From Sphingomonas sp. (GTDB taxonomy: Bacteria > Pseudomonadota > Alphaproteobacteria > Sphingomonadales > Sphingomonadaceae): 64,000 bases of DNA. The notes under the pieces were generated by a model that ran no database searches, was not told where the DNA came from, and saw nothing but the letters and a program-made list of their open reading frames with translations. The stretch covers positions 186,001 through 250,000 of the forward strand of contig NZ_SSMY01000004.1 of the NCBI RefSeq assembly GCF_004799495.1. The letters run 5' to 3'. Below, one piece after another: positions 53,756 to 63,515 of this stretch. The translations under genes and the position numbers were made by a program. The stretch's first letter is position 1. The number at the start of each line of letters is the position of its first letter.

Positions 53756-55144
53756 ATGAGCTGTTTCGAACACGATCAGTCGCGCCGCGCCTTCCTGAAG
53801 CGCAGCGCCGCGCTCGGCTTTGCCGGGGTCGCGACGCCGTTCGTCACCAGCCTCGCCGCGATCGGCGAGGCGGCGGCGGCCGTCTCGACCGATTACAAGG
53901 CGCTGGTGTGCGTGTTCCTCTATGGCGGGAACGATTACGCCAACACGCTGCCGCCCTACGACCAGGCGAGCTACAACCAGTATTTCGCGGCGCGCTCGAA
54001 CATCGCGACCGACCGCGCGGCGCTGGCAGCAACCTTGCTCAACCCGGCCACCGCGCTCCCCGGCGGGCGGCAATATGCGATGGCGCCGACGATGGCGCCG
54101 CTGCTCCCGCTGTTCAACGCGGGCAAGCTCGCGGTCGCGCTCAACGTCGGCACGCTCGTCCAGCCGACGACCAAGGCGCAATACACCGCCAATTCGGTCA
54201 AGTTGCCGCCCAAGCTGTTCAGCCACAACGACCAGCAAAGCTATTTCCAGGCATCCAACCCCGAAGGCGCCACGACCGGCTGGGGCGGGCGGATCGGCGA
54301 CCTGTTCCAGTCGGGCAACGGCTCCGCGACGCTCACCTGCGTCAACGCCAGTGGCAATGCGGTGTACCTGACCGGCACGAGCGCCGTGCAATATGCGGTC
54401 GGCACCAGCGGCCCGATCGCGCTGATCAACAACAGCAGCCAGCTGTACAGTTCGCCGACCGCGATGAGCACGCTCAAGTCGCTCATCACCGGCAGTTCGA
54501 CCAACATCCTCGCCAACGAGCACGCCCGCGTGACGAAGCGCGCGCTCGACACCTATACGCAATTGAGCGGCGCGCTGGCCGGCGCGCCGGCCGCGAACTT
54601 CCCGCTCTTCCCGAGCGGCAACAGCTTGGCCGACCAGCTCAAGATCGTCGCGCGGATGATCTCGGTCTCGGCGGAGCTTGGTGCCAAGCGGCAAGTTTTC
54701 TTCGTCTCGCTCGGCGGGTTCGACATGCACGATTTCCTCGTGCGCGATCATCCGACCCAGGTCGGGCTCGTCGCCAACGCGATGAAGGCATTCTACGACA
54801 CCACCGCCGCTCTCGGCGTAGCGGACAAAGTGACGACCTTCACCGCGTCGGATTTCGGCCGCACACTGCAGTCGAACGACGACGGCTCCGATCATGGCTG
54901 GGGAAGCATGCATTTCGTGATGGGGGGCGCCGTCAACGGCCAGAAATTCTACGGCACCCCGCCCGCGGTCGGTAACGGCACCCCCGACGACGTCGGCCAG
55001 GGCCGGCTGCTCCCCACGATTTCGGTCGATCAATATGCCGCGACGCTGGCGAGCTGGTTCGGCGTGACCAACGGCCAGATGTCAACGGTGTTGCCCAATA
55101 TCGGCAACTACAACCCGTCGACGTGGAACTTGGGATTCGTCTGA
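53756..55144 (+). CDS. DUF1501 family protein with Tat signal
   Basis: 462 residues. Twin-arginine signal QSRRAFLKRSAALGFAGVATPFVTSLAAIGEAAAA directs folded export, fitting a cofactor- or metal-bearing protein. The DUF1501 core has KALVCVFLYGGNDYANTLPPYDQASYNQYFAAR, PAPTM..LLPLFNAGKLAVALNVGTL, LGAKRQVFFVSLGGFDMHDFLVRDHPTQV and TFTASDFGRTLQSNDDGSDHGWGSMHFVMGG, resembling alkaline-phosphatase/sulfatase-fold motifs (GGFDMHD, SDHGWG). It works with the DUF1800 partner encoded immediately upstream. Confidence 0.93.
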   Translation: MSCFEHDQSRRAFLKRSAALGFAGVATPFVTSLAAIGEAAAAVSTDYKALVCVFLYGGNDYANTLPPYDQASYNQYFAARSNIATDRAALAATLLNPATALPGGRQYAMAPTMAPLLPLFNAGKLAVALNVGTLVQPTTKAQYTANSVKLPPKLFSHNDQQSYFQASNPEGATTGWGGRIGDLFQSGNGSATLTCVNASGNAVYLTGTSAVQYAVGTSGPIALINNSSQLYSSPTAMSTLKSLITGSSTNILANEHARVTKRALDTYTQLSGALAGAPAANFPLFPSGNSLADQLKIVARMISVSAELGAKRQVFFVSLGGFDMHDFLVRDHPTQVGLVANAMKAFYDTTAALGVADKVTTFTASDFGRTLQSNDDGSDHGWGSMHFVMGGAVNGQKFYGTPPAVGNGTPDDVGQGRLLPTISVDQYAATLASWFGVTNGQMSTVLPNIGNYNPSTWNLGFV

Positions 55145-55272
55145 CCCCAGCGTTCACCAGGACTTTACAGCTGCAAATGCTGCAACTGCGAAGGCGTGAA
55201 ACAATATTGCGCAATCACGCAACAAATATCATATCGCTTCAGTCGGATTTGACCGACCAAGGAGAAGCAACC

Positions 55273-55353
55273 ATGCGCTATATGGAGATGCTCGCCAGCA
55301 CCGTGGTGACTGTCGGTACGCTCGCGCTGGTGGCGGGGGTCTTTTCCCTCTAA
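55273..55353 (+). CDS. Small membrane peptide (26 aa)
   Basis: 26-residue peptide starting MRYMEMLASTVVTVG, a single hydrophobic helix, with an ideal AAGGAG site 7-8 nt upstream and a terminator hairpin 13 bp after its stop. The independent promoter-to-terminator unit makes it more than chance, although the length is minimal. Function unknown. Confidence 0.5.
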   Translation: MRYMEMLASTVVTVGTLALVAGVFSL

Positions 55354-55366
55354 CCCATCGGCCCCA

Positions 55367-55388
55367 CCGCCCTCTGAAACGAGGGCGG
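55367..55388 (+). terminator. Hairpin after the small peptide gene
   Basis: CCGCCCTC-TGAAAC-GAGGGCGG forms an 8-bp GC-rich stem with a 6-nt loop, just after the stop at 55353. No T-run follows, as is common in high-GC genomes. Confidence 0.5.
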
Positions 55389-55455
55389 GCAGGCCGGGGT
55401 GGGCTTCGCAATTCCGTGTTAGGTAACGCGCGATCGGCCTGATACGCTGACGCTC

Positions 55456-56121
55456 ATGTTCTGCAGCATTCCCGATGTTCTGACGCCGTCGGAACTCCAG
55501 CAGCTCCGCGCGATCGCCGCGCGCTCGCCCTTCATCGACGGCAAGATGAGCGCGGTCGGCTCCCCGGTGAAGAACAACGTCCGCGTCGGTGACGATGCCG
55601 CGCTCCAGCAATCGGCACAGATCGTCGGCCAGGCGCTGGTCCGCAGCGAGGATTTCCGCGTCTTTGCCTTCCCCAAGACGATGACCCCGCCGCTGCTCAC
55701 CCGCTACGACACCGGCATGCATTACGGCATCCACATCGATTCCGCATTCATGCCGATGGGGCAGAAGTCGCTGCGCACCGATCTGTCGTGCACGATCTTC
55801 ATCAGCGAACCGAACGAATATGAGGGAGGGGAATTGCAGATCCGGCTCGGCACCAGCGACATTTCGGTCAAGGGCAAGGCCGGCAGCGCGATCGTCTATC
55901 CATCGACGACGATCCATCAGGTGCTCCCCGTCACTTCGGGGTCGCGGCTGATCGCGCTGACCTTCATCGAGAGCCGGATCGCCAATTCGGAATTCCGCGA
56001 ATGGCTGTTCGAATTGAACGAGATCGGCGCGATCGCCGGCGAGAAGATGGACCTCGACACCTATACGCGGCTGCAGCGCGTGCAGGAGAATCTGTTGCGC
56101 TACTGGGCCGATCCCGACTAA
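55456..56121 (+). CDS. PKHD-type Fe(II)/2-oxoglutarate dioxygenase
   Basis: 221 residues. Iron ligands His and Asp in YGIHIDSAFM (about 92-101), distal His in YPSTTIHQVLPVTSGSRLIALTFIESR and the 2-oxoglutarate Arg in SGSRL. The overall layout is the same as the iron-operon paralogue at 22333, but the sequences differ clearly. No siderophore genes or Fur-like box flank it. It is convergent with dnaJ (16 bp between stops). Confidence 0.92.
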   Translation: MFCSIPDVLTPSELQQLRAIAARSPFIDGKMSAVGSPVKNNVRVGDDAALQQSAQIVGQALVRSEDFRVFAFPKTMTPPLLTRYDTGMHYGIHIDSAFMPMGQKSLRTDLSCTIFISEPNEYEGGELQIRLGTSDISVKGKAGSAIVYPSTTIHQVLPVTSGSRLIALTFIESRIANSEFREWLFELNEIGAIAGEKMDLDTYTRLQRVQENLLRYWADPD

Positions 56122-56137
56122 CGCCAACGCGGATCGT

Positions 56138-57250
56138 TTACCCGCCGACCGCCTTCTTCACTTTCTGGAAGAAACCCTGCGATTGCGGGCATTCGTCGCC
56201 CGTTTCGGTGCAGCGGAATTCCTCGAGCAACTCACGCTGCTTCGTGGTCAATTTGGTCGGGGTTTCGACCGCGATGCGCACCACCAAGTCGCCGCGGCCC
56301 CTGCCCTGGAGCACCGGCATGCCAGCACCACGCTGACGCACTTCGCGGCCCGACTGGATGCCGGCGGGCAGCTTGATCTCGTGGCGCTCGCCATCGGGCC
56401 CGGGGATCGTGATCGAACCGCCGAGCGCCGCCGTCGTGAAGCTGATCGGCGCGTGCGCGTAAAGCGTCGTCCCTTCACGCTCGAAGATCGCGTGGCGTTT
56501 CACATGCAGGAAAATGTAGAGGTCGCCCGCCGGCGCGCCGCGCGGACCCGCCTCGCCCTCGCCCGACAGGCGGACGCGCGTGCCCTCGTCGACCCCCGCG
56601 GGGATGTTGACGGTCAGCGTCTTGGTCTTTTCGACGCGCCCCTCGCCGCGGCAGTCGCGGCATGGATCGGCGATTACCTCGCCCGCGCCGTGGCAGGTGT
56701 GGCAGGTACGCTCGACCACGAAGAAACCCTGCTGCGCGCGGACCTTGCCGTGGCCGGCGCAGGTGCCGCAGGTTTTCGCGCTGGTGCCAGGCCTGGCGCC
56801 GGTGCCGTGGCACGCGTCGCATTCGCCCGCGACGTCGACCGTGATCGCCTCGGACTTGCCATGGAACGCTTCCTCGAGCGTGATTTCCATGTCGTAGCGC
56901 AAGTCGGCGCCGCGCCGTTGCTGGCGCTGGCCGCCCTGGCGACCACCCATGAACTCGCCGAACACGCTTTCGAAAATGTCGGAAAAGCCGCTGAAATCCT
57001 GCGGACCGGCGCCGCCGCCCTGGCGGAACGCGGCATGGCCGAAGCGGTCGTAGGCCGCGCGCTTCTGCGGGTCCTTCAGGCAATCATAGGCTTCATTGAC
57101 CGCCTTGAACCTGGCTTCGTTTTCCTTGCATCCCGCGTTGCGGTCGGGGTGGAATTTCATCGCGAGCTTGCGGTACGCGGACTTGATCGTCGCGTCGTCG
57201 GCGGTGCGCTCGACCTCCAGCAGCTCGTAATAATCGGTTTCGGTACTCAT
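56138..57250 (-). CDS. dnaJ: Chaperone DnaJ
   Basis: 370 residues with all domains of type I DnaJ. The J domain holds HPD in [10 protein letters not shown] (about residue 33). The Gly/Phe linker is [14 protein letters not shown]. Four zinc-binding repeats follow: [32 protein letters not shown]. The C-terminal substrate-binding domain ends in a short cysteine-containing tail ([12 protein letters not shown]). It stimulates DnaK ATPase. It follows dnaK by 60 bp with a hairpin in between. Confidence 0.97.
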   Translation of the reverse strand: MSTETDYYELLEVERTADDATIKSAYRKLAMKFHPDRNAGCKENEARFKAVNEAYDCLKDPQKRAAYDRFGHAAFRQGGGAGPQDFSGFSDIFESVFGEFMGGRQGGQRQQRRGADLRYDMEITLEEAFHGKSEAITVDVAGECDACHGTGARPGTSAKTCGTCAGHGKVRAQQGFFVVERTCHTCHGAGEVIADPCRDCRGEGRVEKTKTLTVNIPAGVDEGTRVRLSGEGEAGPRGAPAGDLYIFLHVKRHAIFEREGTTLYAHAPISFTTAALGGSITIPGPDGERHEIKLPAGIQSGREVRQRGAGMPVLQGRGRGDLVVRIAVETPTKLTTKQRELLEEFRCTETGDECPQSQGFFQKVKKAVGG

Positions 57251-57263
57251 CGTCGGCCCCCGC

Positions 57264-57297
57264 CCCCGTCACGCCGAACTGCTCCGGAATGACGGGG
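57264..57297. repeat. Inverted repeat between dnaK and dnaJ
   Basis: CCCCGTCA (57264-57271) and TGACGGGG (57290-57297) pair in an 8-bp stem around an 18-nt loop. It lies in the dnaK-dnaJ gap and may moderate read-through or mRNA stability. Confidence 0.45.
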
Positions 57298-57310
57298 GGT
57301 ACGCATCACA

Positions 57311-59224
<1,914 letters not shown>

Positions 59225-59304
59225 TGATGCTTCCGTGGCCCCTCAATAAAACAATCCAAGCCCGCGCCCCTTCAGGAGGCTGCGCGAGCGTTCATCACAG
59301 CGCG

Positions 59305-59332
59305 ATATAGGTGGGCTTTTGCTTGCCGCAAG
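59305..59332 (-). promoter_or_regulatory. Heat-shock (sigma-32-type) promoter of dnaK
   Basis: On the minus strand CTTG (59332-59329) is followed by a 17-nt spacer and CCTATAT (59311-59305). This matches the alphaproteobacterial heat-shock consensus CTTG-N17/18-CYTATNT. It lies about 80 nt upstream of the dnaK start and points at it. Confidence 0.75.
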
Positions 59333-59386
59333 ATTTTCAGTTGGGTAGTGATGTTGACCTGTTTCCCGCATCGGGAAAGGGGCTGT

Positions 59387-61213
59387 ATGTTGCGTATCGG
59401 TACGACGATGGGACTGCTCGCCTTGGCGAGCCTGTTGGTGGCCTGCGACGGGAGTGGTTCTGGGGGCGGCGGCGCCACCGGAACCCCGACGCCGACACCA
59501 GGCACGCCGACCCCGACTCCGGCCAACACCGCGCTCAGCAACCTGACCTTCGACGGCGACCTGCCCAACATCGCCGGCCGCAGCGTCGAAACCTTTGCCG
59601 CGGGCAGCTCGATCTCGTCCTCGGTGACGAGCGATTTTACGACGCTGTCGCTGCATTATACAGCATCGACCCAGGGCTATACGCTGACCGACGGCAGCGA
59701 CACGGCGACCTTCCTGCCCGGCGACGTGGATTCGGCGCATTCCTATCCCGGCATCGTGGTTTATGCGAAGAACAGCGGCACGGGGTTGACCGATACCTTG
59801 TCGCGATTGCGCCCCGGTACCGCGACATCGGTCCCGACCTATTATGTCGGCGGCGGCGCGTGGCAGCGAGTCCAGACGGTGGCGGGCGCTGGCCCGACCA
59901 CCACCGCCGACGCGTTCAATTACGGCTTTCCCACCGCGACGACGGCGGTACCGATCACCGGCACGCGTCGCTATGCGGTGGACGCGCTGGCGTTCGACCC
60001 ATTCAAACTCAACATCAACCCGGTCGGAAGCGGGATGATGCGGATCATCGGCGAGGGCGCCATCTCCGTCGATTTCGGCGCGAAGACAGTGTCCATCCAG
60101 TTCGTTCCGCACTCGCCGACCGACACCGAAGCGACGACGTCGATCGCGCCGCCGACTTACACGGCGACCGGAACGCTGGCCGCCGACGGATCGTTCGCCG
60201 GCGATTTCGATTGTGGTGGATGCAGCACGCCGGCGCACCTGTCGGGTAAACTGTACGGTCCCGCCGCGGAGGAGATCGCGCTGACCTATGCCAAGGGGAC
60301 GACAGGCCCGCGCGCCACCGGCGTGCTGATCGGCCATATGCGCGGCTTGTTCGACCATGACGTGACCGACACCGATTTCAGCAACGCGCAGACCAGCCTG
60401 AGCGCAGGCGCGTCGTACCAGCCAGGCCAGTTCAACTATGACATCCGCGATGGCGCGGCGCTGACGACGGGCAACCGCTACAGCACCGCCACGGCACTCT
60501 ATTACCTGAGCACCAACATCAGCACGCGGACCGGATTGTACCGCGAAAATCCCTTTTCGTTCGCGTCGCTGATCAGCGCGGAAACGACCTCGCAGGCAAA
60601 CGTCTACGGCTATTCGCTCGCGGCGACCGCTAATGCGGATGCGACCGACCAGCGGCTGTATCTCTACAATTCCACCGCGCTCGACCCGATCCTGACGCTG
60701 CATTCCGTCCAGCTTGGCCGATTCGAACGGCGCGCCGTCGCGACCGCGCAGCGCACCAACATCTTCTTCGCGTCGGGCATGGCCAGCCCGGCCGGCGTCG
60801 TCCCGGCGACGGGCACTGGACGCTATCAGGGGCAGATGCTTGGCCAGTATGTGCCGGTCGAGGGGGGCGGCGGCGCGGCGGCCGAACTGACCACCGGCGC
60901 GGTCGATCTGACGATCAATTTCGCGACGCGCGCCGTCATCGGCACGGTGCAATTCATCGGTGCGACCAATCACGGGACCTTCACGCTGACCGGGACGATG
61001 GCCGCCGACGGAACGATCACGGGGTCGTTGGCCCCTCCGGCGACGCCGACCTTCGTGCACTCGTCCGGCAGCTTTTCGGCGCGGCTCTATGGCACGGCGG
61101 CGGGCGAGCTTGGCGCTAGCTTCAGGCTGCGCTCGTGCCGCCAATGCGTCGATCCGGGGACCAACTATTATGACGCTTATTATGGCGCTTCGGTCGCGAT
61201 CCGCACGTCCTGA
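59387..61213 (+). CDS. TbpB-like surface lipoprotein with two beta-barrel repeats
   Basis: 608 residues from ATG 59387 (AAAGGGG site). Lipoprotein signal with lipobox LLVAC followed by DGSGSGGGG and a Thr-Pro repeat linker. Two similar C-lobe-like beta-barrel blocks occur. The first (about 245-305) has YTATGTLAADGSFAGDFDC and LSGKLYGPAAEEIALTYA. The second (about 535-590) has FTLTGTMAADGTITGSLAPP and FSARLYGTAAGELGASFRL. This is the pattern of transferrin-binding-protein-like solute-binding lipoproteins, also called haemophore/Slam-dependent types. No TonB receptor or Slam gene is adjacent, so the ligand is unknown. Confidence 0.8.
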   Translation: MLRIGTTMGLLALASLLVACDGSGSGGGGATGTPTPTPGTPTPTPANTALSNLTFDGDLPNIAGRSVETFAAGSSISSSVTSDFTTLSLHYTASTQGYTLTDGSDTATFLPGDVDSAHSYPGIVVYAKNSGTGLTDTLSRLRPGTATSVPTYYVGGGAWQRVQTVAGAGPTTTADAFNYGFPTATTAVPITGTRRYAVDALAFDPFKLNINPVGSGMMRIIGEGAISVDFGAKTVSIQFVPHSPTDTEATTSIAPPTYTATGTLAADGSFAGDFDCGGCSTPAHLSGKLYGPAAEEIALTYAKGTTGPRATGVLIGHMRGLFDHDVTDTDFSNAQTSLSAGASYQPGQFNYDIRDGAALTTGNRYSTATALYYLSTNISTRTGLYRENPFSFASLISAETTSQANVYGYSLAATANADATDQRLYLYNSTALDPILTLHSVQLGRFERRAVATAQRTNIFFASGMASPAGVVPATGTGRYQGQMLGQYVPVEGGGGAAAELTTGAVDLTINFATRAVIGTVQFIGATNHGTFTLTGTMAADGTITGSLAPPATPTFVHSSGSFSARLYGTAAGELGASFRLRSCRQCVDPGTNYYDAYYGASVAIRTS

Positions 61214-61271
61214 CCACCGGCTTGCGCGGTCGCCCGCGATCTGATCAAGACGCAGGCGGAAGGAGAAGCGA

Positions 61272-61712
61272 ATGCATCGAATAGCGGGCGTGGCGATCGC
61301 CATCGCGCTGATTGCGGGGTGCCAGCAACGGTCCGAAATCGCGGTCGACCGGCCGTGGGTCCGGCTGGCGGCGGTGCCGTCCAACCCCTCCGCCGCCTAT
61401 TTCACGCTGAAGGGCGGCCCGCGGGACGAGACGCTGACCGGCGTGTCCGCCCCCGCCGCGGTCCGCACCGAAATGCACGAAAGCATGGGCCAGGGCGGGA
61501 TGATGACGATGGCCCCGCTCAAGCTGGTCTCGGTGCGCGCGGGGGATAGCGTCAGCTTCGCGCCGGGCGGCAAGCACGTCATGCTGTTCGGCCTCAAGCC
61601 CCAGGTGCAACCCGGCACGAACACGTTGCTGACCCTCACCTTCGCCAGCGGGCCGAAAATCACCGTCAGCGCGCGCGTTGTGGGCGCGGGCGATTCGGCG
61701 CCAGGCGATTGA
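61272..61712 (+). CDS. Periplasmic copper chaperone PCu(A)C
   Basis: 146 residues, lipoprotein-like signal MHRIAGVAIAIALIAGC. The copper-binding set is TEMHESMGQGGMMTM (His/Met) and GKHVMLFGL (His-x-Met), i.e. the H-M...H-x-M pattern of PCu(A)C. These proteins pass Cu(I) to cytochrome oxidase CuA. The downstream HExxH gene starts within its stop codon (TTGA), so the two are coupled. Confidence 0.92.
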   Translation: MHRIAGVAIAIALIAGCQQRSEIAVDRPWVRLAAVPSNPSAAYFTLKGGPRDETLTGVSAPAAVRTEMHESMGQGGMMTMAPLKLVSVRAGDSVSFAPGGKHVMLFGLKPQVQPGTNTLLTLTFASGPKITVSARVVGAGDSAPGD

Positions 61713-62173
61713 GCGACGCCCGCCCGCTGACGCCGGGCGAAACCGACCTCGCGCGCGGCATATTCGGCGATGCGATCGATTACGCGCCCGTGCGCGTCGT
61801 GCTCGGCAAATGGGCGTTCTTTCAGCCCAGGGATGTCGTCATGACGCCCACAGGACGGCTCCATTTCCATCCGCACGGCACCGCCTATCGCGACGACTTC
61901 AGCCATGCGGGGTTGGGCGAGCAAGGGCTGTTCGTCCACGAGATGACGCACGTCTGGCAATATCAGTCGGGCATCTTCCTCCCGCTCAAGCGTGTACCCT
62001 GGGCGCGCTACGATTATGCGGTGAAGCCAGGCTGGCCGCTCCACAAATACGGCCTCGAGCAACAGGCCGAGATCGTCCGCCACGCCTTTTTGATCGGGCG
62101 TGGCGGCGGCTTCCCCGGTTCACCGCCGCTGTCGCAGTTGAAGACCATCCTGCCGTTCGACGGGGTGGCGTAA
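61709..62173 (+). CDS. HExxH-motif protein (Vgr-related family)
   Basis: 154 residues, TTG start overlapping the preceding stop. The sequence GLFVHEMTHVWQYQSG (about residues 74-89) holds a zinc-peptidase-like HEMTH site, and GLEQQAEIVRHAF supplies a possible third ligand or Glu. Similar short proteins in sphingomonads are annotated as Vgr-related without evidence of a type VI role. No signal peptide is seen. It may be a metallopeptidase acting with the copper chaperone, but this is inferred from coupling only. Confidence 0.75.
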   Translation: MSDARPLTPGETDLARGIFGDAIDYAPVRVVLGKWAFFQPRDVVMTPTGRLHFHPHGTAYRDDFSHAGLGEQGLFVHEMTHVWQYQSGIFLPLKRVPWARYDYAVKPGWPLHKYGLEQQAEIVRHAFLIGRGGGFPGSPPLSQLKTILPFDGVA

Positions 62174-62235
62174 CGCGGCGCGCGCGGCTAGGGACTGGTT
62201 TCACAAGAAACTAGTTTCGCAGGGACGACGCACAC

Positions 62236-63402
62236 ATGCCTATCCACGATCTGGCCCATTACGGCCTGTCGGCCGAGCGCGGCTATCTGGCGCAGACCGA
62301 GATCGACGCGGTGACGCTGCCCGACGATTTCGCCGAGGTCGAGGATGCGGCGGCGACCTTGTCCGAACTGTTGACCACCGGCCGCGTCCGCAAGTGGCTC
62401 GCCGCGCTGCCGATCCCCGATATCGACGGCTTCCTCGCGACCGCGAGTGAAGCCGAGATCGGCGTCGCGATGGTGCGCTATTCGTTCCTCGCGCAAGCCT
62501 ATGTCTGGGGCGAGGCCACCCCGCCCGCTTACCTGCCGGTCACGCTCGCCGGGCCGCTGGTCAAGCTCAGCGACCATATCGGCTTCCCGCCGGTGATGAA
62601 CTATGCCGGCTACGTCCTCGACAACTGGTACCGCATCGACAAGGCGGGCGGCGTCACCCTCGACAATATCGCGATGGACCAGAATTTCTTCGGCGGGCAG
62701 GACGAGAATTGGTTCGTGCTCGTCCATGTCGCGATCGAGGCGGTCGCCGGCCGCGCGCTCGACCTCGCGGTCAAGCTGCTCCGCGCGTCGGACGCCGGTG
62801 ACGCTGCGGCGGTCGAGGCGATGCTGGTCGAGATGAATTCGGTGTGGGACGAGGCCAACGCGATTTTCGACCGCATGGTCGAGAAGTGCGACCCGTACAT
62901 CTATTACAACCGCGTCCGCCCCTACATCCACGGCTGGAAGAACAACCCGGCGATGCCCGAGGGGCTGATCTACGAGGGCGTCGAAAAATTTGCCGGCAAG
63001 CCGCAGCCGTTCCGCGGGCAGACCGGATCGCAAAGCTCGATCGTCCCCGCGATGGATGCGCTGTTCCAGGTCGTCCACACCAACGACGAATTGCGCGAGT
63101 TCCTGGCGGACCTCCACCAATACCGCCCGCGCAAGCACCGCGAGTTCATCGAGGATCTGCAGGCTTCGAGCCATTTGCGCGAGTTTTCGGTCAACCAGTC
63201 GCAGAGCCTCAAGGAGGCGTTCAACGCCTGCGTCGAACAAGTCGCGCGGTTCCGCACTCGGCACCTCGAATATGCCGCGAGCTACATCAATAAACAGGCG
63301 TCGTCAGGCGCCGGCAACGACCCTGACGTCGGCACCGGCGGCACGCCGTTCATGAAATACCTGAAAAAGCACCGCGACGAGAACCGCGCGCAGACGATCT
63401 AG
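62236..63402 (+). CDS. Indoleamine 2,3-dioxygenase family protein
   Basis: 388 residues. IDO family blocks are GFPPVMNYAGYVLDNWYRID (about 115-135), RVRPYIHGWKNNP, QPFRGQTGSQSSIVPAMDALFQ (active-site loop) and TRHLEYAASYI with the proximal heme-ligand His (near residue 341). It is expected to bind heme and cleave the indole ring of tryptophan or a related indole. No kynureninase, kynurenine formamidase or other tryptophan-catabolic gene is in the window, so the pathway role is open. Confidence 0.9.
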   Translation: MPIHDLAHYGLSAERGYLAQTEIDAVTLPDDFAEVEDAAATLSELLTTGRVRKWLAALPIPDIDGFLATASEAEIGVAMVRYSFLAQAYVWGEATPPAYLPVTLAGPLVKLSDHIGFPPVMNYAGYVLDNWYRIDKAGGVTLDNIAMDQNFFGGQDENWFVLVHVAIEAVAGRALDLAVKLLRASDAGDAAAVEAMLVEMNSVWDEANAIFDRMVEKCDPYIYYNRVRPYIHGWKNNPAMPEGLIYEGVEKFAGKPQPFRGQTGSQSSIVPAMDALFQVVHTNDELREFLADLHQYRPRKHREFIEDLQASSHLREFSVNQSQSLKEAFNACVEQVARFRTRHLEYAASYINKQASSGAGNDPDVGTGGTPFMKYLKKHRDENRAQTI

Positions 63403-63407
63403 CGCGC

Positions 63408-63480
63408 GCTCCTGCGAAAGCAGGAGCCCAGGGCGGCAAGCGGATCGTTCGTGACTCTGGATTCCCGCTTTCGCGGGAAT
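63408..63480. repeat. Pair of short perfect hairpins (REP-like)
   Basis: GCTCCTGC-GAAA-GCAGGAGC (63408-63427) and ATTCCCGC-TTTC-GCGGGAAT (63461-63480), each an 8-bp perfect stem with a 4-nt loop, 33 nt apart. Paired hairpins of this kind are a common dispersed repeat in sphingomonad and other high-GC genomes. It lies between the IDO-like and PH-domain genes. Confidence 0.6.
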
Positions 63481-63515
63481 ACGGTAGTAGGATGATCTGA
63501 CCGAGGGGACTCAAC

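Noticed and set aside
59243..61384. 713-codon minus-strand frame opposite the TbpB-like gene
   Set aside because: It reads Arg-rich low-complexity sequence typical of a high-GC antisense shadow, overlaps a lipoprotein gene with signal peptide and ribosome site, and has no recognisable domain.
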